Notes: a model not told the origin generated them from the letters alone. 7,367 nucleotides of DNA from Methylocystaceae bacterium (GCA_003152255.1 PLZT01000531.1:1-7367), one strand, 5' to 3'; shown: positions 1-5,409, counted from the stretch's first letter. Translations and numbers: made by a program.

Positions 1-2
1 CC

Positions 3-107
3 ACAAAAATTGCAGAAGAGCCTGATTTGTTAAGGATTGATGCTGGCGGCAATTTGACGCAAGCCCCTGCGGTGAATGATCGCAACGCCAAGTGGGGCCG
101 TGCATAA
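3..107 (+). CDS. C-terminal tail of an unrecognised gene, cut by the window edge
   Basis: An open frame enters from the left edge and ends at the TAA at 105-107, giving 34 residues that finish in ...NDRNAKWGRA. The codons have the balanced look of real coding sequence (AEEPDLLRIDAGGNL), but I recognise no family. It stops just before the presumed left end of the IS1182-type element, so it may be the end of a gene lying next to, or cut by, that insertion. Too little is visible to assign a function, and chance openness over 34 codons cannot be excluded. Confidence 0.35.
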   Translation, partial: TKIAEEPDLLRIDAGGNLTQAPAVNDRNAKWGRA

Positions 108-465
108 ATTAACCAGATTATGTGAAAAGTCCGGCTGACCAGATTCCGTGGTCGCTTGTGTCGCGCTAGAATTCTGTATGACGCACATTACCGGAGTGAA
201 ACCACCACAAATTTTGTTGTTCCCAGAGGCGGTGGACGATTATGCCAGCGCCGACAATCCGGTGCGATTCATCGACGGCTTTGTTGATGAACTCGACCTC
301 GCGGCGGCGGGGATTGCGCGTGTTGCGCCGAAGGCGGCGGCCCGGCCCGGCTATGCGCCATCCGATCTCCTGAAGCCTCACATTTATGGCTATTTGAACC
401 GGGTGTGGTCGGGCCATCAGCTGGAGATCGAGTGCAGCCACAACATCGAGATCATCTGGCTTCTT
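108..465 (+). mobile_element. Left-end fragment of an IS1182-type insertion sequence
   Basis: From the ATG at 178 the protein reads MTHITGVKPPQ, LLFPEAVDDYASADNPVRF, FVDELDLAAAGI, RPGYAPSDLLKPHIYGYLNR and NIEIIWLL. This is the standard N-terminal domain (InsH-N/DUF772) of IS1182-family transposases. The match stops abruptly after the WLL of NIEIIWLL at about 465, where the family normally continues with a PDFKTIADFR-like stretch. The DDE catalytic domain and the right end are missing. The noncoding stretch 108-177, which holds two copies of CCAGATT, is probably the IS left terminus, but its exact tip cannot be fixed without a complete copy. It is a dead remnant produced by deletion or recombination. 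Confidence 0.75.
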
Positions 466-1713
466 GCGGAAAAAGTCGCACAGATACAAGAGCCCACCAT
501 CGCCCATCCCCAGATCAGGAAATTCCTCGAACTGACTCGCAAGGCGGCGCAACCGCCCTTGAATTTGCCGATCAAAGACGCGGTCGACGCGTTCTTGTCC
601 TATGCCGAAAAACGCTGCGCACCCGACTCGACGGATGATTGGCGCGTCATGCTGAGCGAAGAGCTTATCCACCACGCTAAATGTATCCGCGTCGACGCAA
701 AGCATGGCAACGGCGACGCCTATGAACCAAGCCTGTTACATGCGGAGAAAATTATTCGGAAAATTTACAGCGCGCCGCAGATGCTTGATGCCGCCGAGCC
801 CTATTTTGCAGAGCTAGCCGCCGCCAAGCCGGATTTTTCCGGAACGCAGTTTGTTTCTTTAATCCAATTCGCGCTAAAGCATCCCAACCGCACAGACTCT
901 AGTAGGCAGGTAGAGAGCGTTGCCAACCTTATCAACGCATATGCCACCGAACTGCATGAACAAAACCATGCCGCCTACCGGTTGCTCGACCAATCAGTCA
1001 CTACTCTGGCCGCGTTGATTCCATATGTGCACGGCACGGCGCAGGGTGTGGCGCTACAGAACCTTTACTCCCATGCTTACAACCTAATCGTCACCCGCAA
1101 TCAAGTGCCGTCGGACCATGCGATTGCGGCATTGAAAAGGGCGCATTTTCATGTGCCCCAACCGCCTGAAAATGACGCAGATAAGGCCCCGCAAAAAGCT
1201 CGCCTCAATGACAATAAGCCGTCAGATCAAAACAAACTTTCTGTCCTTTACAGGAAATTTGAACTTTTAGTTGACCGGACGCCTCCCCACAACATGGACA
1301 AGCCCCTTTCTTTTTTTGAACATCTAAGATTGTTGCGCCTTGCCGTGCTGCGACAAGATGCCAGCGCGGAAACGCGCGAGGCATTCGAAGAACGCATTGA
1401 GTTTCTGGCGGAAGAAAACCCATTGTGGGGGGCGCGACAGTGCTTTGCCGCGCTCATGGAGCCCCTGCGAGCCAATCGTGAATACAAAGCATGCGTCAGT
1501 CCAAAAATCGTATATGCTCGGTGCGACATAAGGGATCAAACTAAGAGAGCTTTTGATCGCGCCGATTTAAAAGACACCGGAGCAAAGGCCAAAACCGATT
1601 TTCTCAGATTTGTAATCGCGGTCTGCAATGACCCGAAATTTAGCGAGGGCGTGCATATGGACTTCCGCGATTGGGCGATGCGATGCCGTCAGCAAACAAT
1701 CCCTCACGGCTAG
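178..1713 (+). CDS. Chimeric ORF: IS1182 transposase N-terminus fused to an unknown helical protein
   Basis: A 511-residue frame starting at the natural transposase ATG (178); a GTG at 148 would add 10 residues but is upstream of the family's normal start. Residues 1-96 are the IS1182 transposase N-terminal domain. From codon 97 (nt 466) the sequence changes to unrelated protein: AEKVAQIQEPTIAHPQIRKF, then long leucine/alanine-rich segments (SVTTLAALIPYVHGTAQGVA, LSFFEHLRLLRLAVLRQ) and a charged C-terminus ending RQQTIPHG. There is no signal peptide or obvious transmembrane segment. The body looks all-alpha, perhaps a repeat solenoid, and I recognise no family. It is most likely the 3' part of a host or island gene that lost its own start when the IS fragment was joined to it, leaving the frame open by chance. 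Whether it is expressed is unknown; an internal start such as the ATG at 649 is possible. Confidence 0.6.
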   Translation: MTHITGVKPPQILLFPEAVDDYASADNPVRFIDGFVDELDLAAAGIARVAPKAAARPGYAPSDLLKPHIYGYLNRVWSGHQLEIECSHNIEIIWLLAEKVAQIQEPTIAHPQIRKFLELTRKAAQPPLNLPIKDAVDAFLSYAEKRCAPDSTDDWRVMLSEELIHHAKCIRVDAKHGNGDAYEPSLLHAEKIIRKIYSAPQMLDAAEPYFAELAAAKPDFSGTQFVSLIQFALKHPNRTDSSRQVESVANLINAYATELHEQNHAAYRLLDQSVTTLAALIPYVHGTAQGVALQNLYSHAYNLIVTRNQVPSDHAIAALKRAHFHVPQPPENDADKAPQKARLNDNKPSDQNKLSVLYRKFELLVDRTPPHNMDKPLSFFEHLRLLRLAVLRQDASAETREAFEERIEFLAEENPLWGARQCFAALMEPLRANREYKACVSPKIVYARCDIRDQTKRAFDRADLKDTGAKAKTDFLRFVIAVCNDPKFSEGVHMDFRDWAMRCRQQTIPHG

Positions 1714-1952
1714 GTGATCGGATTGTTGCGGACGCTAAGGCTTATTTGAAGGATTGTGCGCCGGTTGCTCTTGGCGGCACGAGGCTCGGCGACGGAATGT
1801 TAAGGCAAATCGCGAGGAGACGCGATCGATGGGGTGGGGCACGACCGAAAACGTCGCACCGATTCCGGCGGCAAACTCGTCCATGGCATAACCTGCATCG
1901 GCAAAAGGCTTGCGGCCTAAATCGCGATCAAGGCGACTGGCGTGGCGTGTGA
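1680..1952 (+). CDS. Possible truncated hypothetical gene overlapping the end of the chimeric ORF
   Basis: A frame opens at ATG 1680 (another in-frame ATG at 1671), overlapping the last codons of the chimeric ORF, which would suit translational coupling. Its first ~40 residues (RLGDRIVADAKAYLKDCAPV, ALGGTRLGDGMLRQIARRR) look protein-like. From about 1845 the frame runs antisense through the ArdC-like remnant and becomes arginine-rich nonsense. The most likely reading is the 5' end of a real gene truncated by a rearrangement near 1800-1845. No clear Shine-Dalgarno sequence is visible and no family is recognised, so it may also be a chance ORF. Confidence 0.25.
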   Translation, partial: AMPSANNPSRLGDRIVADAKAYLKDCAPVALGGTRLGDGMLRQIARRRDRWGGARPKTSHRFRRQTRPWHNLHRQKACGLNRDQGDWRGV

Positions 1953-1968
1953 TGTCGTTGTTAGCGAA
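1848..1968 (-). pseudogene. Remnant of an ArdC-like antirestriction/zincin protein
   Basis: On the minus strand one frame reads ...ITRHASRLDRDLGRKPFADA then GYAMDEFAAGIGATF. This follows the block just after the HExxH zinc site in ArdC/DUF1738 proteins, where the family has H-x-SRLDRDL, then F-G/A-D, then YAMEELVAELGAAF. Only about 40 residues match. The HExxH itself is absent (FANNDITRH stands in its place), a stop lies about 19 codons upstream in the frame, and the family's downstream block (the YIASWLKVL region) is missing. It is therefore a nonfunctional scrap. ArdC genes are typical of conjugative plasmids and integrative elements, where they counter host restriction, so this marks former mobile DNA. 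Confidence 0.6.
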
Positions 1969-2180
1969 TGGCGCTTCCCTCGCCGAGGACGAAGAACAAT
2001 TTGCGTTCCATAGTGTTGATGACGATCATCCTGGGCGGCACCGGGTCCGAGAAGCCCACCGTTTCCCAAGCCAGCCCAAGTCATGGGAATGCCATCACAT
2101 CAATGAGCGGTGCGACGACTGCAAGGAAAAGTCGCAGAATTTGATCCAACCTCAGTCTAATAGATACGCGCCCGGCTGCA
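1969..2180. other. Intergenic debris, no gene recognised
   Basis: This stretch between the ArdC-like and nuclease-like remnants has only short open frames. One minus-strand frame gives a short protein-like run (RMIVINTMERKLFFVLGEG) ending at an in-frame stop near 1963. A plus-strand 41-codon frame begins at ATG 2019 without a ribosome binding site. I recognise none of them, and the segment is best read as decayed mobile-element sequence. Confidence 0.4.
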
Positions 2181-2328
2181 TTACCTGACGCCAGCATGCC
2201 GCCATCCCGAAGCGGCCGCCTGCTCTTCCGAGCGAAACCAGGGCTCGCCAAAGCCTTTATCCATGTGGACGCGATCGTAATCACGATCGCCCGGCATGTG
2301 GTAGATGCGCTCGCCCTTGCGGCTGAAA
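2181..2328 (-). pseudogene. C-terminal fragment of a thermonuclease-associated protein
   Basis: The last ~48 codons of a minus-strand frame read FSRKGERIYHMPGDRDYDRV, then HMDKGFGEPWFRSEEQAAAS and GWRHAGVR, ending at TAA (2183-2181). This is the C-terminal motif found in many alphaproteobacterial SNase-like (thermonuclease family) proteins, of the form IKGNISRKGERIYHxPG...GExWFCxExEAxxAGWR. The conserved Cys of WFC is Arg here. The N-terminal side ends abruptly at about 2328, exactly where intron-like sequence begins, so the nuclease domain is lost. An open frame continues upstream to about 2477 but resembles nothing. Function is presumably lost. Confidence 0.6.
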
Positions 2329-2385
2329 TCCGCAGGCCACGTTCTGTGGGAACCGGAGGCGACAGACGGCCTCCGGTGACCCGGT
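2325..2385 (+). mobile_element. Probable 3' end of a group II intron (half of domain V plus domain VI)
   Basis: From GAAA (2325) to GTTC (2344) the 20 nt resemble the 3' half of a domain V hairpin: GAAA loop, CCGCA stem, then ending CGTTC. A domain VI-like hairpin follows: GGG (2348-2350) pairs with CCC (2380-2382) and ACCGGAGGC (2352-2360) pairs perfectly with GCCTCCGGT (2369-2377) around an 8-nt loop. A bulged A at 2379 is followed by CCCGGT, in the position of the branch-point A about 7 nt before the 3' splice site. The domain V 5' half and the reverse transcriptase gene are absent. It could alternatively be an ordinary hairpin, but the order GTTCTGTGGGA, then stem, then bulged A is characteristic. 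Confidence 0.4.
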
Positions 2386-2591
2386 GGGCCCTCAGAAATG
2401 GGCCTTCCTACCGGGAACACAGCGCGGAAACGGCGACGCCATATGGTAGAAAGGCGTTTTCTGAGCGTCGCTATCACGATTGGCGAGGCTCTAGTGTTCA
2501 GCGTGGTTTTCTCGCGCCCTCACTTAGAAAGTGTGATATTGGCACATCTCTGCAAACTCTGATTGCGCTGTTTGGCAGAATTTGGTGATCT
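2386..2591. other. Unassigned sequence downstream of the intron-like end
   Basis: No recognised gene. A 54-codon plus-strand frame begins at ATG 2398 (MGLPTGNTARKRRRHMVERR...) and ends at TGA 2560-2562. It has a hydrophobic middle (FLSVAITIGEALVFSVVFS) but no convincing ribosome binding site and no known relatives that I can name. If the intron call is right, this would be the 3' flanking sequence of the intron or sequence joined to it. Composition changes from GC-rich to AT-richer at about 2520, approaching the GTPase operon. Confidence 0.3.
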
Positions 2592-2804
2592 TCAGTTGTA
2601 AGTTCCGTTCCGATCAGGAATTTCTCTCAGCCAATCCAAAATCTCACTGGTCTTATCAATGACAAATCCAGCTACCTTCGTGATGAGACTAGCGACGATT
2701 TCCCAGGTACCACTTTCAACAGCATTACCTAACTCAACAGCAAAACTCTCATCTTCGTCCAAGCGCTGCTCAAGGATCCTCATGACTTCATGTTTTTTAT
2801 CCAT
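2592..2804 (-). CDS. 70-aa hypothetical protein, partner of the GTPase
   Basis: A 70-residue protein, second gene of a two-gene operon. The start at 2804 is chosen over upstream ATGs (up to 2882, which would overlap the GTPase by 68 nt) because GAGGCGGAG lies 3 nt before it and the GTPase stop is only 10 nt upstream. Residues 1-20 are charged (MDKKHEVMRI, LEQRLDEDES). Residues 33-59 (TWEIVASLITKVAGFVIDKT, SEILDWL) form a hydrophobic-to-amphipathic helix that could bind a membrane or a protein groove, but it is broken by Lys and Asp and is not a clear transmembrane span. No cysteines, no signal peptide, no family recognised. Its own strong ribosome binding site suggests it is made in good amount relative to the GTPase. 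Role unknown; a membrane effector or GTPase partner is inference. Confidence 0.75.
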   Translation of the reverse strand: MDKKHEVMRILEQRLDEDESFAVELGNAVESGTWEIVASLITKVAGFVIDKTSEILDWLREIPDRNGTYN

Positions 2805-2814
2805 TTTCTCCGCC

Positions 2815-3840
2815 TCATTCAACTGTTTCGACATCAAAGATGAACTCATTGTTTTCTTGATCGAAAAATACTGGCAAGCCAAGCGCTTTGACCTTGGACC
2901 AAGGAAATGTTCCGCTTACAACAGAGACAGATTGACCGAGCCGCAACATCGACTTTCCCTTAGCTTTTTGAGCAATCTTTGACTTGACCGCATTGAGGTT
3001 GAACGCATACTTTGCTGAACAGCATACGGCCCTAGATTGTTGACGAAGCCGAGACAGCTCATCCGATGCTTTTGGATATGTATTTACCATATGCGTGTAT
3101 ATCGCGTCGTCTAACGTTCCCTTATGGTAGATGAAACTTTTAGAAGAATCAAGCCAAAAATCTTTTTGGCGGTAAGGCAAGTACTTTATCTTCGATGTTA
3201 CGAACGTTCTATGCTCTACATCTGCTTGATGAGCGCCAAGTAAACCATCATAGAAGTATGAAGCTTTCTTGTTCAGCATTTCTTCTGTTTCTTTACTTGC
3301 AGCAATGGTCGCCTTATCGGTGCTCTTCGCAAAAATCCAAGGCGTTGGCGATATGACATCCGACTTCGTTACGACTACAGACAAGCGATTTAAGAACTCT
3401 CCTTTTTTTTCAGGTCCAAGTCTCTCCACAATGGCGTTCAGCGCGGATGAGTCGCAAGTAATTGTGCGCGTATCTGCCTGAAACGCCCACAAAATGACAT
3501 CGCAGTGTGCGGCGTAATCGGCATACAAATCGAGATACTGCTTGTCTGCTTCCGCAGACTCGCCTATGCCGGGTAGATCCCAAAAAGTGATCGGGTTTCC
3601 GCTTGAATCGTGACTTTGGTGCGCCTGCGGTGCCTTTGTGCAAGGCTTCACATCATCCACGTCGAAATGTGTCCCGAAGATGGCATTTGTCAATGAAGAT
3701 TTGCCGCATCCGGTTTGACCAAATATCGCAGCCGACAGCGGTTTCCTTTGCTCTGCAGTGATTAGCTTTTTTACTGAGTCCAGACTCAATCCAGTATTTT
3801 GCTCAATCTTTCTTAAGAAATTGGAGAGGCCCTTCATCAT
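2815..3840 (-). CDS. Era/YfjP-like P-loop GTPase (341 aa)
   Basis: A TRAFAC-class GTPase with all main motifs: G1 GQTGCGKSS (41-49), G2 Thr68 in KPCTKAPQ, G3 DLPG (88-91, in FWDLPGIGES) and G4 TKSD (158-161). A possible G5 TSK is at 215-217. The layout resembles the MMR_HSR1/YfjP-YeeP group of E. coli prophages, but a ~50-residue insertion separates G4 from G5, and the C-terminal ~120 residues (cysteine pair at 273-274, ending FFDQENNEFIFDVETVE) match nothing I know. There are no transmembrane segments, so it is probably cytosolic or peripheral. The start at 3840 is preferred: AAGGGG (complement of 3848-3853) lies 7 nt upstream; a second ATG follows immediately. Codon use is AT-richer than the flanks, suggesting horizontal acquisition. 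It is co-transcribed with the 70-aa gene. Dynamin-like, ribosome-binding or defence roles are all conceivable; the substrate is unknown. Confidence 0.85.
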   Translation of the reverse strand: MMKGLSNFLRKIEQNTGLSLDSVKKLITAEQRKPLSAAIFGQTGCGKSSLTNAIFGTHFDVDDVKPCTKAPQAHQSHDSSGNPITFWDLPGIGESAEADKQYLDLYADYAAHCDVILWAFQADTRTITCDSSALNAIVERLGPEKKGEFLNRLSVVVTKSDVISPTPWIFAKSTDKATIAASKETEEMLNKKASYFYDGLLGAHQADVEHRTFVTSKIKYLPYRQKDFWLDSSKSFIYHKGTLDDAIYTHMVNTYPKASDELSRLRQQSRAVCCSAKYAFNLNAVKSKIAQKAKGKSMLRLGQSVSVVSGTFPWSKVKALGLPVFFDQENNEFIFDVETVE

Positions 3841-3895
3841 GTGATCACCCCTTGGGTTTGGAATATACGGGACAGCCTTTGATAACCTTGGCCTC
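3841..3895 (-). promoter_or_regulatory. Leader and possible promoter of the GTPase operon
   Basis: Upstream of the GTPase, the minus strand has an AAGGGG ribosome binding site (3848-3853) and, about 25 nt from the start codon, a TATATT hexamer (3862-3867) that could serve as a -10 box. No good -35 box is found 16-18 nt further upstream (the best alignment is CCAAGG), so the promoter may need an activator or another sigma factor, or the transcript may begin elsewhere. Confidence 0.3.
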
Positions 3896-3956
3896 GCTTA
3901 GCGGCTCCCTTGAGGCTGACGGTGCGGCTTCTGACGTAGAGTAAAAGCCGGCATGT

Positions 3957-4253
3957 TTAACGAAGGGTTAAGGTCAACGAAGAATAATGGCGGACCCCGT
4001 ATGACGGCTCCAAAGTCAATTTCCAAATTCCGATGTTGGGCAAGCTCCTGAATTCGTGCGGCGGGGAACCCCCTGCCAACCTCGTATCCGGTGGGATACT
4101 TATATCCCGGACCATGATCCCAGCATCCGAGAGAAGGAGTTTACGCGGCGGGGCCAATCTACGTAACGGCGCCCTTGCAGGTCCAGAGGTTCGCACGGCG
4201 ACCGCCGACCCTCGACCGGAATGGAAGCGAGAATGAAGTTGGAAGGACGGGTA
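3957..4253 (-). other. Structured noncoding stretch downstream of the IS110 remnant
   Basis: About 300 bases between the stop of the IS110-type remnant and the GTPase leader. It contains a perfect 6-bp stem with a 4-nt loop (GTATCC at 4084-4089, GGATAC at 4094-4099). Immediately before it lies a G-run facing a C-run (GCGGGG at about 4060, CCCCTGC at about 4069). An open 79-codon minus frame exists but looks like chance. As the 3' flank of an IS110/IS1111-type transposase it is where IS1111-group elements carry their guide ('bridge') RNA. The assignment is an inference and the element is decayed. Confidence 0.25.
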
Positions 4254-4533
4254 TCAGGCCGTCTTCATTTTCGCTCCTTCCGGAATGACGCCCTCCTTGG
4301 CGAAGCGCCAGAGCGCGACGAGAAGCTTGTGGGCAAGCGCCACGATCATGATCTTTTTGATCCGGCCCCCGCGACGTCTCCCACGCGTTGGCGGAACCAA
4401 ACGGAGAGAGCGCTGTCTGGTTGTCAGCGCAGCCACAACCAGGCCAGTTCTAGCAACCCGGCGCTTGCGCGCGAGTTCCCGGCCTTGCTGATCCCCTGTT
4501 CGCGTTCGCTGCCACCGGCCGCGAGTGGAAAGA
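4254..4533 (-). pseudogene. Decayed C-terminal part of an IS110-family transposase
   Basis: The minus strand reads in one frame GGSEREQGISKAGN (4475-4516), then LLELAWLWLR, a nonsense TGA (4426-4424), QPDSALSVWFRQRVGDVAG. After a frameshift at the five-C run 4366-4370 it reads GRIKKIMIVALAHKLLVALW and RFAKEGVIPEGAKMKTA with a stop at 4254. These are the conserved C-terminal blocks of IS110-family transposases (EQGISKAGNRRVR; ELAWLWLRxQPxSALSxWF; RRIxIVALARKLLIALWRFxExGxxPEGA). The N-terminal RuvC-like catalytic half is gone, and the remnant begins right after the EF-hand gene's stop codon. Two disabling mutations plus truncation make it a pseudogene that marks an old recombination point. Confidence 0.7.
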
Positions 4534-4534
4534 C

Positions 4535-4921
4535 CTATCGCGCAAGCCGAATGAGCGCCTGGCCGTCTCGGGTGGCTAACTCCTTGGAATCGAGAGTGCC
4601 TTCTCCGTCGTGGTCAGCGCGCTTGAAGGCGGCCTCGACAGCTGCGAGATACTCGTCGTTCGTCAGAGTTCCGTCATTGTCGGGATCGGCGGCTGACCAG
4701 TCTTTCTTCGAGATGCGCCCTTGTAATTCCTTGCGGTCGAGGGTGCCATCCTTGTCGCGGTCAAGGCGGTCAAAGACTTTGTTCGCTGCGACCTTGATCT
4801 CAGCAAGGTCGAGCGTGCCGTCGTTGTCTGAATCAAGCGCCTTGAGCGCGGACGCCCCTATTGCGGGCGAGCCTGCCAGCGCGAGAAGGAGCGCAGCGGC
4901 GGCGATGCTTCTGATCTTCAT
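4535..4921 (-). CDS. Secreted or periplasmic protein with four EF-hands (128 aa)
   Basis: A 128-residue calcium-binding-type protein. The start at 4921 is chosen because GGAG lies 7 nt upstream and it directly begins a signal peptide, MKIRSIAAAALLLALAGSPA, with likely cleavage near AIGA-SA. An upstream in-frame ATG (5053) would bury the signal. Four EF-hand loops follow: D30-E41 (DSDNDGTLDLAE), D54-E65 (DRDKDGTLDRKE), D79-E90 (DPDNDGTLTNDE) and D103-E114 (DHDGEGTLDSKE). All keep Asp at positions 1 and 3, Gly at 6 and Glu at 12; loop 4 has Glu at position 5. It probably binds Ca2+ in the periplasm; the biological role is unknown. Similar small secreted EF-hand proteins are common in methylotrophic and other Alphaproteobacteria. 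The gene stands alone, with an IS110 remnant abutting its stop codon. Confidence 0.88.
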   Translation of the reverse strand: MKIRSIAAAALLLALAGSPAIGASALKALDSDNDGTLDLAEIKVAANKVFDRLDRDKDGTLDRKELQGRISKKDWSAADPDNDGTLTNDEYLAAVEAAFKRADHDGEGTLDSKELATRDGQALIRLAR

Positions 4922-4939
4922 GGTTTGTCTCCAACCTGG

Positions 4940-4963
4940 GGCTCGCTCTTCGAGCTGCGAGCC
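4940..4963 (-). promoter_or_regulatory. Hairpin in the 5' leader of the EF-hand gene
   Basis: GGCTCGC (4940-4946) and GCGAGCC (4957-4963) form a perfect 7-bp GC-rich stem around a 10-nt loop, 18 nt upstream of the EF-hand start codon and just before its ribosome binding site. It could influence mRNA stability or translation. There is no U-run, so it is not a terminator on the minus strand. Confidence 0.3.
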
Positions 4964-5073
4964 GTTTTGGCTTACATTCTCGGATAAGATGTCGCGCCGG
5001 ACCGATTTTGCCATCGCCAGTTTTCCTTCACAAGTTGATCTGTCGGGAATCAAACTTTGACTAAGGCGAGACC

Positions 5074-5178
5074 GCCAAATAAGTGAATCAACTTGGCAGG
5101 AAGCGGGGTCGCCCAGTGCCGGATTTCCGGACTACAAGGCTGGCAACGCGCCCCGGAGAGTTGAAGCACTTATTTGGC
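5074..5178. repeat. 105-bp nested inverted-repeat element
   Basis: The outer arms GCCAAATAAGTG (5074-5085) and CACTTATTTGGC (5167-5178) are a perfect 12-bp inverted repeat. Nested inside, in order, TCAACT (5088-5093) pairs with AGTTGA (5159-5164), CGGGG (5104-5108) with CCCCG (5151-5155), CCAG (5113-5116) with CTGG (5140-5143), and CCGGA (5119-5123) with TCCGG (5126-5130). All arms point to one long imperfect hairpin. It contains no gene. Its size and shape fit a MITE or a palindromic intergenic repeat of the RIME/REP kind known from Rhizobiales, or a structured RNA. No flanking target duplication is obvious. Confidence 0.6.
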
Positions 5179-5283
5179 TGAATCTCCTAAGGTGCAAGTC
5201 GCCCGCGTTCTCCGCGATGATTGTGGTGCCTCTCGACGAATAAAATATCCACCCGCGGGTTCGCCGAAGATTCGCACCCGTCG

Positions 5284-5388
5284 CTACCTGTGCCCGCCTT
5301 CAATCGAGCGCAGGTCCGTCGTCGAGGGCGCCTTTGGTTCAAGCTTCACGTCACCAATCGCATGAGGCGAATATGGTACCGTCGACAT
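5284..5388 (-). CDS. Possible 34-aa small protein downstream of the 71-aa gene
   Basis: A minus-strand frame starts at ATG 5388, 21 nt after the 71-aa gene's stop, and ends at TAG 5286-5284. It reads MSTVPYSPHAIGDVKLEPKA, then PSTTDLRSIEGGHR. Composition is protein-like rather than arginine/serine-rich antisense noise, and its position suggests co-transcription. No good ribosome binding site is seen. I recognise no family, and the ORF could be chance. The rest of the gap between the inverted-repeat element and this ORF (5179-5283) shows nothing. Confidence 0.25.
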   Translation of the reverse strand: MSTVPYSPHAIGDVKLEPKAPSTTDLRSIEGGHR

Positions 5389-5409
5389 CGCATATCTGAA
5401 CCACGCGCC

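Noticed and set aside
166..705. 179-codon minus-strand frame
   Set aside because: Antisense shadow of the transposase N-terminus, whose motifs are clear on the plus strand, and of the joined unknown protein.
2196..2588. 130-codon plus-strand frame
   Set aside because: It runs antisense to the nuclease C-terminal fragment and through the intron-like hairpin; no ribosome binding site and no protein-like composition.
2805..2882. Longer 96-aa version of the GTPase partner
   Set aside because: It would overlap the GTPase gene by 68 nt; the ATG at 2804 has GAGGCGGAG just upstream and follows the GTPase stop closely.
3957..4196. 79-codon minus-strand frame upstream of the GTPase
   Set aside because: Composition is chance-like, it lies across hairpins in the IS110 flank, and no start signal is visible.
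4922..5053. N-terminal extension of the EF-hand protein from ATG 5053
   Set aside because: It would place 44 charged residues before an obvious signal peptide; the ATG at 4921 has a well-placed GGAG.
4221..5060. 279-codon plus-strand frame opposite the EF-hand gene and IS110 remnant
   Set aside because: Serine/arginine-rich antisense of the GC-rich EF-hand gene; the minus strand carries four clear EF-hands, a signal peptide and a ribosome binding site.
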